Positions 26,141-34,600 of a stretch of DNA of 64,000 nt are shown piece after piece. Both the position numbers and the translations under genes were made by a program. The stretch is from Actinomadura macra NBRC 14102 (GTDB lineage Bacteria; Actinomycetota; Actinomycetes; Streptosporangiales; Streptosporangiaceae), in contig NZ_BCQT01000018.1 in the NCBI RefSeq assembly GCF_001552215.1, forward strand, positions 124,001-188,000, in the 5' to 3' direction. Every line of letters starts with the position of its first letter. The stretch's first letter is position 1. Below the pieces are notes generated by a model that was not told where the DNA came from, searched no databases, and saw nothing but the letters and a program-made list of their open reading frames with translations.

Positions 26141-27430
26141 TCAGTCGAGGAAGGTCTTCAGCTCTGCGACGAGCTTGCGGATGTGCCCGGAGATCACGGG
26201 CGTGCCGAGGTTCTTGAAGCGCTCGCGGAACCACGGATTCACGATCTGCGTTCCCGAGCTGTTCACCGAGCCCACCGGGATGAACTTCACGCCGGAGCGG
26301 TGCACGGCCTCGATCCCGTCGAACAGCGGCTGGGACCGGTCGAACTCGTAGAAGTCGGAGATCCACACCAGCACGGTGTTCCGCGGGTCGGTGATCTTCG
26401 GTCGCGCCATCTCCATGGCGACGGGGCCATCGTTGCCGCCCCCGAGGTTCGTGCGCAGCAGCACCTCGAACGGGTCGGCCACCCACGGCGTGAGGTCGAG
26501 CGCCCGCGTGTCATAAGCGATCAGGTGCACGTCGACCTTCGGCAGCCCCGCGAAGATGGACGCGAGGATCGTGCAGTTCACCATCGAGTCGACCATCGAC
26601 CCTGACTGGTCGACCACCACGATCATCTTCGCGGGCGTCGTCCGTTTCGCGGTGTGCCGGTAGAACAGCCGGTCGACGTAGAGCCGCTCGTCCTCCGGGC
26701 TCCAGTTCGTGAGGTTCTTCCAGATCGTCCGTTCGAGGTCGAGGTTGCGGAACACCCGCTTGGGCGGGACGGACCGGTCGATGGTCCCGGCGCTCGTCTG
26801 CTGCACCTGCGTTCGCAGCACCTCGGCGACCTCGTCCACGAACCGGCGGATCAGCGCCTTGGCGTTGGCCAGCGCGACCCCCGACAGGTTCGCCTTGTCG
26901 CGCAGCAACTGCTCGATCAGCGACATGCTCGGCGTCAGCCGGCTCGCGAGCCGCGGGTCGGCCAGCACCTCCCGCAGCTGCATCCGCCTGACCAGGTCGC
27001 CTTCGAGCTCGGACAGCACGCCGCCCGCCTGCGCGGCGCCCTCCTCGCCGAGTGCCTGCCTGAGCCACCCCGCGTCCTTCTGCCAATCGGCGAGCTGGTT
27101 CGCGCTGACGTTGCCGGCCCCCGTGCAGAACACGTTGAGTAGCAGCTTGGAGACCAGCGCCGCACGCCGCACCCGCTCGGCGGGCTCACCCGCCTCGTCC
27201 GCCCCCTCGCGCGGAGCCATCAGGTCGTTCATCTCGGTGGCGAGGTCGGGGAAGCGCTGCACGATGGTGTCGACCGAGACGCCGGGATCGAGCAGCGCGG
27301 GCGGGAGACCGAGATCGTCGACGATCGCGACGCTCGCCGACTCCAGTGACGGCTGCTCCTCGGGGTCGAAGACGCGGGCCAGCAGCCGCCAGTAGAGCAC
27401 CTGCCGCCGGTTGTCATCAGCATCGCTCAT
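26141..27430 (-). CDS. VWA-domain protein (MoxR partner)
   Basis: 429 residues: a helical N-terminal half (about 1-260), then a von Willebrand A domain starting MIVVVDQSGSM (intact MIDAS DxSxS), with TNLGGGNDG for the MIDAS Thr loop and VWISDFYEF for the third loop. In MoxR-VWA pairs the VWA protein binds a metal-coordinated client. The start overlaps the preceding stop by 4 bp. Confidence 0.9.
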   Translation of the reverse strand: MSDADDNRRQVLYWRLLARVFDPEEQPSLESASVAIVDDLGLPPALLDPGVSVDTIVQRFPDLATEMNDLMAPREGADEAGEPAERVRRAALVSKLLLNVFCTGAGNVSANQLADWQKDAGWLRQALGEEGAAQAGGVLSELEGDLVRRMQLREVLADPRLASRLTPSMSLIEQLLRDKANLSGVALANAKALIRRFVDEVAEVLRTQVQQTSAGTIDRSVPPKRVFRNLDLERTIWKNLTNWSPEDERLYVDRLFYRHTAKRTTPAKMIVVVDQSGSMVDSMVNCTILASIFAGLPKVDVHLIAYDTRALDLTPWVADPFEVLLRTNLGGGNDGPVAMEMARPKITDPRNTVLVWISDFYEFDRSQPLFDGIEAVHRSGVKFIPVGSVNSSGTQIVNPWFRERFKNLGTPVISGHIRKLVAELKTFLD

Positions 27431-28803
27431 TTGCGCAGCAACCGTCCCGCCCGCTCGCGCAGCACGGCCACGACGTCCCCGGAGCGCGCCACCGCCTTCA
27501 CGACCTTGGGGTCGGTCGCGCCGAGCGCCCAGTCACCGCCATGCGCCTCGACCGGCTTCTTCTTCACCGTCGCCTGGACGGCGAGGGGCTGGAGCCGCCA
27601 CGCACCGCCGTCCCAGCGGACGAGCCCCACGCAGGCCGACGACGCGGCCACCAGCGCGGGGGTGAGAGGCCCGCAGGACGGGAGCCGATCCACCTCGACC
27701 TCGATCCGGTGGCCGTCCAGCACCCAGGTGGTGCCGTCCACCGTGTATCCCTCCAGCAGCACGGGCTCGGAGATCCGGGCCGGGTGCCGGTCCAGCGGCG
27801 GGACGGCCGGGGCGACGGCCTCACCGAGCATCAGCCGCGCGGTCGCGAACGGGTCGGCCGCCGCGTCGGGACGCGCCCTGGAGTCGTCCCACAGGAGGTG
27901 GCCGTCGCGCAGGGTGAGGTCTTCGACGGCGACGCCGCGGCGCTCGGCGAGCGCCTTCATCAGCACCGGGTGCCCGCCGAACAGCTGCCAGACCGCCGGG
28001 CCGACGATCGTGTCGACCTTCGCGGCGGCGACACCCGTCCGCACCAGCCGCGGCCGCGCGCCGGGCGACTCCAGGACGCCGTGCACCTCCACCTGGACGG
28101 CCGTGCCGTGCTCGTGGACGTCCACGCCGAGGGGGAGCAGGCGCCCGGTCACGGTCTCCGCGGGCCCGCGGGGGAAGGCCGAGTGCGACAGCAGCACGCC
28201 GCGCGCCCACAGGTCGGCCCACCGTCGCACGGGCAGCCGCTCCAGCGTCGCGACCGGGCACGACGCCCGCAGCTCCGCGGCCAGGCCGTCCAGCAGGACG
28301 CCCAGCCGCCGCAGCCGGGGCTCGGCGAGCACCGCTTCGAGCGTCTGGTCGGAGGCCGACACCAGGTCGTGGTCGACGCCGCGCCATCCCGCGATGGCCA
28401 GCTCGTTCAGCCAGGACCGGCAGCCGCTGAGCAGGTTCTCCGGGACGCCCTCGGTCTCCCCGGGGCCGTCCCAGCCGTCCCGCTCCCGCCCGAGCGCATC
28501 GTCCAGACGCGACAGGAGCGCGTCGTGGACGGCCCCGAACAGGGCGCCGCGCGCCCCGGCGAGCGCGGCGAGCTGCTCGTCCCCGACCGACCCGGCGGTG
28601 AGCTTCCCGAGCGCCTCACCCGCCGGCCGCCCGAGCGGCGAGCCGTCCAGTGCCCCGGCGAGCGCGCCGAGCGCCGCCGCGCGCCGCTCGTCGAGGCGCC
28701 CGAGCCCGTGCACGAGCGCGTCGTCGAACCCGTCGGCGAGACCGAGCGCCTCGTCCACTCCCGCCGGTGGTTCGGCCAGTTCCGCGAGCTGTACCGCGAG
28801 CAT
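27427..28803 (-). CDS. Uncharacterised operon protein between SWIM and VWA genes
   Basis: 458 residues from ATG 28803, sharing one base with the SWIM stop. It is rich in Ala/Gly/Leu with repeated GRLDERRAAALGALAGA-like helices, then a beta-rich part (LLPLGVDVHEHGTAVQVEVHG, ISEPVLLEGYTVDGTTWVL). No catalytic motif is apparent. In other actinobacteria a DUF of this size (for example DUF5691) sits at this place in SWIM/MoxR clusters, but I cannot confirm that this is that family. It probably forms part of the same complex. Confidence 0.65.
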   Translation of the reverse strand: MLAVQLAELAEPPAGVDEALGLADGFDDALVHGLGRLDERRAAALGALAGALDGSPLGRPAGEALGKLTAGSVGDEQLAALAGARGALFGAVHDALLSRLDDALGRERDGWDGPGETEGVPENLLSGCRSWLNELAIAGWRGVDHDLVSASDQTLEAVLAEPRLRRLGVLLDGLAAELRASCPVATLERLPVRRWADLWARGVLLSHSAFPRGPAETVTGRLLPLGVDVHEHGTAVQVEVHGVLESPGARPRLVRTGVAAAKVDTIVGPAVWQLFGGHPVLMKALAERRGVAVEDLTLRDGHLLWDDSRARPDAAADPFATARLMLGEAVAPAVPPLDRHPARISEPVLLEGYTVDGTTWVLDGHRIEVEVDRLPSCGPLTPALVAASSACVGLVRWDGGAWRLQPLAVQATVKKKPVEAHGGDWALGATDPKVVKAVARSGDVVAVLRERAGRLLRK

Positions 28804-29297
28804 CAGCCCACCGCCCCGGTGGCGGGGAACCAGTGCATCTCCACCAGCGGCTCGGCGGTGCCGGGCAGCTCCAGATACGCCAGGTGCCGGAGGAACCGGC
28901 TGAAGACGACGGCCGCGGGCGCCGGCTCCTTCGTCCCGTTCAGCCCGCTCATGAGGCTCTCGCCCGCACCGACCTCGACCTTCAGGTAGCGCGCCACCCG
29001 GTCGAGGCCGTACTGCCGCACCGCCTCGTCCGCCAGCGCGTGCAGGTGCTTGCACGGGTACGTCCCGCTCAGCCCGCCGCACGGCCGGTTGTTGTTGGTA
29101 CTGCAACTGAACCCGTGCGTCTTCGCCGCGATGGACGAGACGTACACGCGGGCGATGTCCGACCCGCTCGACACCACGCCTTGCAGCCGCCCGTCCGCCA
29201 GTTCGACGAACGGCACCTTGGCGAGCTTGCGCGGTTCGGCGGGTGGCACCACCCGCACCGCGCTGCGCCGTTCCCACGCGGTACTGTCCGCGCTCAT
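28803..29297 (-). CDS. SWIM zinc-finger protein
   Basis: 164 residues from ATG 29297 (a start at 29330 is possible). The zinc-binding element is HGFSCS-N-C-N7-CKHLHAL, a SWIM-type CxC-like/CxH arrangement; the first Cys pair is spaced more widely than the textbook CxCxnCxH. SWIM domains bind DNA or protein. It is the first gene of the five-gene operon and so probably its target-recognition part. Confidence 0.78.
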   Translation of the reverse strand: MSADSTAWERRSAVRVVPPAEPRKLAKVPFVELADGRLQGVVSSGSDIARVYVSSIAAKTHGFSCSTNNNRPCGGLSGTYPCKHLHALADEAVRQYGLDRVARYLKVEVGAGESLMSGLNGTKEPAPAAVVFSRFLRHLAYLELPGTAEPLVEMHWFPATGAVG

Positions 29298-29361
29298 CTG
29301 CTCCCGACCCCCAGCCAGAACGACGATCATGAACCGGAAAAGCTACCGGGACCCGAACCGC

Positions 29362-29388
29362 GCAGGGGTTCGAATCCCTCAGCCGCCA
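29362..29388 (+). other. tRNA 3'-end-like fragment
   Basis: GCAGGGGTTCGAATCCCTC followed by AGCCGCCA has the T-loop TTCGAAT, a partial T-stem and an acceptor-like 3' strand with discriminator A. The matching 5' acceptor GGCGGCT and an anticodon arm are absent upstream, so it is not a working tRNA. It lies in the 135-bp gap between two minus-strand operons. Confidence 0.55.
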
Positions 29389-29431
29389 GAACACTCCCAG
29401 CCGGGTCCGACAGTCCAATCCGCCGCCCGGC

Positions 29432-30400
29432 TCAGCGGGAGAGGGCGACCAGGCTCAGGAAGAGGTGCATGGACTCCACGTGCCAGAACGCGGAGTGCGC
29501 GCCGGTGAACGACAGCCCTCCGGCGCGCCGGTAGCGCCAGCTCGCGTCCACGTTCACGATCCGCGACCCGAGGTCGGCCCGGCGGTAGTCCTCGTTCGCG
29601 GGACGCAGCCGGATCGAGGTGATCTCGCCCGCGGGGGCCTCGGCGCCGACACTGCCGATGCCCGGCGTGCCCTCCGCTTTCCGGTGCCAGAGCCCGGCCG
29701 CATGGTCGGAGTCGGACCGCGTCAGCACGATCGGGCAGTTGATCGGCGCGTCTCCGAGCAGCCTCGGGAACGCCGTGGCGAAGGCGTCCGGCGGCGCGGC
29801 CATCTGGAAGACGAGCAGACTGTCGACCGTGTAGGGGTAGGCGGCGTCGCGCCAGGGCCAGTCCAGCGTGGGCGGGCGGCGCGGGTCGGCGGCCTCCTGG
29901 ATCGCCTGGCAGAGGAAGCGTCCGCCGAACGAATGACCGGCGCAGTGGAGGTACTGGCCGGTGGCGCTGCGCAGGCGGGCGGGGCCGCGCGCCGGGGGCC
30001 GCCGGTTCCGGTTCAGATAGCCGAGGAGCTGCGCGATGACGGTGGCGGCCTCTCCTTGCGTGGTCATCGCGTGCGCACGATCCCGGATCCGCTCGTACCC
30101 CAGGCGGTTCCACGCGCTCATGGACGGCCAGCGGACGATCACGTTGTACGGACGGTAGGCGGCCAGCGCCGGATACCGGTCGGGGGCCGTCTCCCAGCGC
30201 GACCGGACACCGTCGAAGAACCGCCGCGCCTTCCGCTGCGACGTACGCCATCCGTGCACGAAGACGACGACGTCGGTGGCCTCGCGCGGAACGCGCACAT
30301 GCCGGTGGAGCGTGTCGGGGACCGCGCGGGCGCCGACCGGGCGTCCGGTCTCCGGATCCAGGAGCGAGCCCCGCGCATCGAGGTCGAGCAGGACGGTCAC
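29432..30400 (-). CDS. Alpha/beta hydrolase coupled to CHAT protease gene
   Basis: 322 residues from a GTG that overlaps the CHAT stop (GTGA). VVVFVHGWRTS is the oxyanion strand, CAGHSFGG carries the nucleophile Ser157, and a late HSAFWHVESMH segment supplies candidate His residues. There is no signal peptide, so it acts inside the cell. The family includes lipases, esterases and peptidases. Its position as the last gene of a STAND-CHAT operon suggests an effector, perhaps a lipase activated by CHAT cleavage; this is inference. RSDSDHA could hold the acid. Confidence 0.78.
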   Translation of the reverse strand: MTVLLDLDARGSLLDPETGRPVGARAVPDTLHRHVRVPREATDVVVFVHGWRTSQRKARRFFDGVRSRWETAPDRYPALAAYRPYNVIVRWPSMSAWNRLGYERIRDRAHAMTTQGEAATVIAQLLGYLNRNRRPPARGPARLRSATGQYLHCAGHSFGGRFLCQAIQEAADPRRPPTLDWPWRDAAYPYTVDSLLVFQMAAPPDAFATAFPRLLGDAPINCPIVLTRSDSDHAAGLWHRKAEGTPGIGSVGAEAPAGEITSIRLRPANEDYRRADLGSRIVNVDASWRYRRAGGLSFTGAHSAFWHVESMHLFLSLVALSR

Positions 30401-31671
30401 ACGACCTCCAAGGTCTCGGCGGGCGCCAGGTGCGTGTCGAGCCCTCGATAGAGCGAGATCGCCAACCCGAGCGGATTGGCGTAGTCCAGCAGAAGGCGCC
30501 GTGCAAGCAGGTGCACGACGTCTCCGATGCGGGTCCCGCGCTCGAAGAACAGCCGGAAGAACTCCATGGCGTAGTCGCGGGCGAACCGCGGCGTCACGTC
30601 GACCTGGGGGCCGACCAGGCAGTTCGCGCCGGCGCCCAGCAGCAGTTTGCCGAACGACGGGTGGTACATCGAGCCGAGCCGTCCGCCCTTGCAGGCGTTG
30701 AAGAAGATCACGGGTCCGGAGCCGAGCCGCTGCCCGCCCAGCCAGCCGGCCAGGTCGCTTTCCGAGACGGCCTCCCCGTCGCCCAGCTCGAACTTCGTCG
30801 GCCCGGAGCCGCCCTGACCATCCGATGAGGCGTGCAACCCGAAGTAGCTGATCTCGTCCTCCAACTGCCCGTTCCGGTAGGCGCGGGCCAGGGAGTGCCA
30901 GTCGCTGCGGACGTCCGTCCGCCGGGCGTGCTCCCGGAAGAAATCGATCATCGGTGCGACGCAGCGGGCTCTCGGGAAGTCCTCGTCCAGCCGGGGATCG
31001 ACGTTCATGCCCACCAGCGGCCGGTCTCCCGCCCGGCACAACCGGGAGTCGAACTGCGCGTCCCGTTCCGTCACGTGTTCGAGCAGGTGCCGGCATCCCC
31101 AGAAGCCCAGCGGGTCGCAGTCGGCGTCGGGGTCGTAGAAGTCGGCTTCCGAGTCCGTCGGGGTGTAGAGCATCGCCCAGGGGATCGACAGCATGTCCGC
31201 CCGGACCCTGATGCGCTGCTGCCCGGTGTTGAGCGCGTGGACGAGGACCTCGGAGATCTCCGCCATCTTCTCGCCGTCCTGGAAGAGGTGCCGGAACAGC
31301 AGGGTGCCCTTCCAGGCCAGCCTGCGCCTCATGTTCTGCTGGTCGGCGACGGGGATCACCCTGGAGACGTCGAAGTGGTTCTCGAACGGATACTCGCCCC
31401 GCTCGCCCTGGTAATAGGAGATGACCTGTTCGTCCCAGGTCTCGATCACCTCCCGGACGGTCTTCTCGATCACCTCCCTGGGCTGGCGCAGCATGCCCTC
31501 AAGCTCGCCGCCGCCGTCCTCGCCGAACCCCGTCCATCTCATGAGCAGCCGGAGTCGGTCGCCGAACTGGTCGAAACGCAGCTCTATCGTGCGGCTGCGG
31601 CACAGCTCGTTGGTCGGGATGCGGCGCTTGCTGTTGTCGTAGGTGGAACGGAAAGGGGGGTCTTCGGTCAT
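30397..31671 (-). CDS. CHAT-domain (caspase-like) protease
   Basis: 424 residues from ATG 31671, overlapping the NB-ARC stop by 4 bp; the longer open frame is a shadow. The N-terminal 200 residues are a helical/beta region with no family I know. The CHAT fold follows: FGLHASSDG with catalytic His280, then VIFFNACKGG with catalytic Cys327, and GAGANCLVGPQVDVTP. CHAT proteases are caspase relatives found in bacterial conflict and cell-death systems (for example the Craspase protease). Here the likely activator is the double NB-ARC protein encoded immediately upstream. Confidence 0.88.
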   Translation of the reverse strand: MTEDPPFRSTYDNSKRRIPTNELCRSRTIELRFDQFGDRLRLLMRWTGFGEDGGGELEGMLRQPREVIEKTVREVIETWDEQVISYYQGERGEYPFENHFDVSRVIPVADQQNMRRRLAWKGTLLFRHLFQDGEKMAEISEVLVHALNTGQQRIRVRADMLSIPWAMLYTPTDSEADFYDPDADCDPLGFWGCRHLLEHVTERDAQFDSRLCRAGDRPLVGMNVDPRLDEDFPRARCVAPMIDFFREHARRTDVRSDWHSLARAYRNGQLEDEISYFGLHASSDGQGGSGPTKFELGDGEAVSESDLAGWLGGQRLGSGPVIFFNACKGGRLGSMYHPSFGKLLLGAGANCLVGPQVDVTPRFARDYAMEFFRLFFERGTRIGDVVHLLARRLLLDYANPLGLAISLYRGLDTHLAPAETLEVV

Positions 31672-34600
31672 CGATGCGTACTCGCTCCGGCTTCCGCTGT
31701 CACGTCGAAGTCCCCCGTGATCTCGTGCAGCAGGAACCCGGTCCTCGCCTCGTACACCCTGACGCGCACGGCCAGCGCGCCGGGATGCCCGGGGGTGAAG
31801 GCGAAGGTGAGCGGCCGGTCGATCCCGTCCGGCGTCAGGACGCCGGTCCGCGACGCGGGACGCACGGGCAGGTCCCCGGCCAGGACGATCACCCGCATTT
31901 CCAGCCGCGAGGGGATCGGTGTCGCCTCGCCCCCCTCCTGCCAGCTGATATCGACGCCGAGCGTCTCGGGGCCGTCGGCGTGCATCGGCTCGTCGCGCTC
32001 GCGCCGGGCGGTGACGAAGAGCCCCGGCAACTCGTCGTCCCCGGCATCGGCGGCGACGGGCGGTCCGTCGTCCGCGCGGGGCCCGGCGATATGCCCGGGC
32101 ACCGGACCGAGCGCCCGCCGGACGAGCCGGGCGCGGAGCCGGCGGCGCATGGCCCTCGCCGCGACCTCGTCGCCGTGCCGTGCGAAGAGCCGCTCCGCGC
32201 GGCGATAGTCCTCCAGCGCCCCGGTGAGGTCGCCCGCCTGCCGGCGCGCGTCGGCGAGCAGCGACAGCGTCACCGCGAACGAGTAGGTCTCGTGCTCGGT
32301 GAACCACCGCCCGGCCCTCTCCAGGGACGAGATGGCGGCACGCTGGTCGCCGAGCCGCAGCAGCACCTCGCCCCGGATCTGCGCGAGGCCCGCGGCCTGC
32401 CGCCGCGCGCCGACGTCGGGCACCTCGCACAGGATCCGCTGCGCGTCGTCCAGCTGCCGCACGCACTCCTCGGTCTGCCCCGCGTACAGGAGCGCCCGCG
32501 CGTAGGCGAGCCGGGCGCGCACCCGCCCGATCGGACGTCCGATCCGGTCGAAGGACCGGACCGCCCGCCCGGCGAGGGTCGTCACCTCCTCGGCGTCCGG
32601 CGTCCGTCCGTGTCCGCGGGGCCTGGACGCGCGGCAGTGCAGGTACAGCTCGACGCGTTCCCCGTCGAGCGCGGCCCCGTCGGCGAGTTCCTCGCGGCAC
32701 AGCACGCGCGCAGCGTCCAGCGCCCGCTCCGCGACGGTCACGTCCCGCCGCCGTCTGGCGCGGCGCGCCTCCAGCACCCCCGCGAGGATGCGCGATGCGG
32801 GTGGCTCGTCGGAGCCGAGTTCGGGGACGGACGCGCCGGACACCCAGCGGCCGGCGCCGTGGCCAGTGCCGCGTCCCGCGCGCGCCTCGTGCTGCACGGC
32901 GCACAGGAGCAGCCCTTCGGCGCCGACCTCGGCGTGGGCGTCGGTGGGGGAGACGGCGCGGATGGCCTCGTCGGCCTCCCGGTGCAGGCCGATCTCGTGC
33001 AGCGCGTGGCCGAGCCGGCGCCCCACCTCGACGCGGCGGGTCCCCGACAGCGGCATCTCCTCCAGCGAGCGCAGCTCACTGATGGCCAGGGGGTAGTCGG
33101 TGACCGTGCTTAGGTAGCCCGCCCGGGCGATCCGGACGTCGATCTCCCCCTCGACGGAACCCTCCGTCCGCGCGGACTCCACGGCGAGGGCGAACGCCTC
33201 GCGGACGGTCTGGTGCCGGACCGGGGAGGCATAGCAGTCGCCGATCCGCGCCGCGATGTGCCGGCAGGCCGCGTGCGCCTCCCGCCGGTGCGCCTCGTGG
33301 ACGGTACGGACGAGGTTCCCGAACTCGGCGCGCACCCACGCGGGCAGATGATCGGCGATCATCGACTCCCAGCCGGGGATCTCGGGGAACCAGGTGTCGG
33401 GCGCGTCGTCGGTCCAGGGCGGCTGGATCTCGGGAATGTCGAGCCTGGCGAGCACCCGCAGTGATCCTGTGAGGTAGGCGTGCCGGAACCGCGACCGGGC
33501 CTGGACGAGCCTGGCGCGCGTGATGTCGCCGCAGGCGATCTGCCGCCTGGCGAAGAGCCGCATCAGCGGGCTGAGGCGGTAGCGCGCGAAACCGGCGACG
33601 TCCTGGCCCTGGATGTCCAGGAGCCCGACCCTGCTGAGGGACGTCATCAGGTTCCCCGCCTGGTCGGAGCCGATGCCGAGCAGGGGTTGGAGCACCCAGG
33701 GGACGAACGTCCGCGACTCCGGGATCGTCAACAGCAGCAGAGCCTCGCGCTCCTCCTGCTCCAGGTCGGCGTACTCGCTCTCGAACCGCTCCGCCACGTC
33801 CCGGCCGCCGTAGCGCAGGAACTCCAGCCGCCTCCCCTCGTCGCGCAGATGCGCGAGGGTCGGCTCCAGCCCGTGCCGCCGCGACCGGTCGGCGGCCACC
33901 CGCAGCGCGTTCGTCTGGCGACCGCACAGCTCGACGGCCTCGGCGACGAGATGGGGCGGCGGCGGGCCGTCCGTGCCGGCCGACCAGCGGAAGATCCGGG
34001 TCGCCTCGTCCTCGCTCGGGACGCCGAGGGCCACGGTGTGCTGCGCGCGGCCCGCCATGAGGCCGGCCCTGCTGGTGATGATGACCGTGCAGCCGCTCTC
34101 GGCGGGCAGGACGGCCAGGACCTGCTCCAGGCTGCGCGCCGCGTCGAGCACGATCAGCATGTCCCGATGGACGGTCACGGCGCGGAACATCCCCGCGAGC
34201 GACTGCGCGTCCAGCCCCTCCAGTTCCCCTTTCGTGCGGCCGAGTTGCCGCAGCAGGTCGTACAAGATGTCCCGGGGCGGGCGGGGCCCACCGGCCGTTC
34301 CCATGTTGGTGAAGAGCTGCCACTTCCCGTAGCTCGGGCCGATGCGCAGCGCGAGCTGCTGGGCCAGCGCCGTCTTCCCGACCCCCGGGGGCCCATGGAT
34401 CGCCAGGACCAGGGGCGTGCCCGGCGGATGGTCCCGCCTCCAGGTGTCATGGTGGTCCGTCAACTCCCGGAGCTGCTCCTCCCGGCCGTGGAAGGAGGGC
34501 AGCTCGATCCGCTGGGGCCGCGCCACCGGCACGAGCGGGGTCTGCCGGCTCCGGAACGGGACGAGCCCGAGCAGGAACGCGCCGAGCACCAGTGCCGCGA

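Noticed and set aside
29313-29388. Complete tRNA gene
   Set aside because: Only the T-loop and 3' acceptor strand exist; the 5' acceptor GGCGGCT, D-arm and anticodon arm are absent, and the T-stem has a mismatch.
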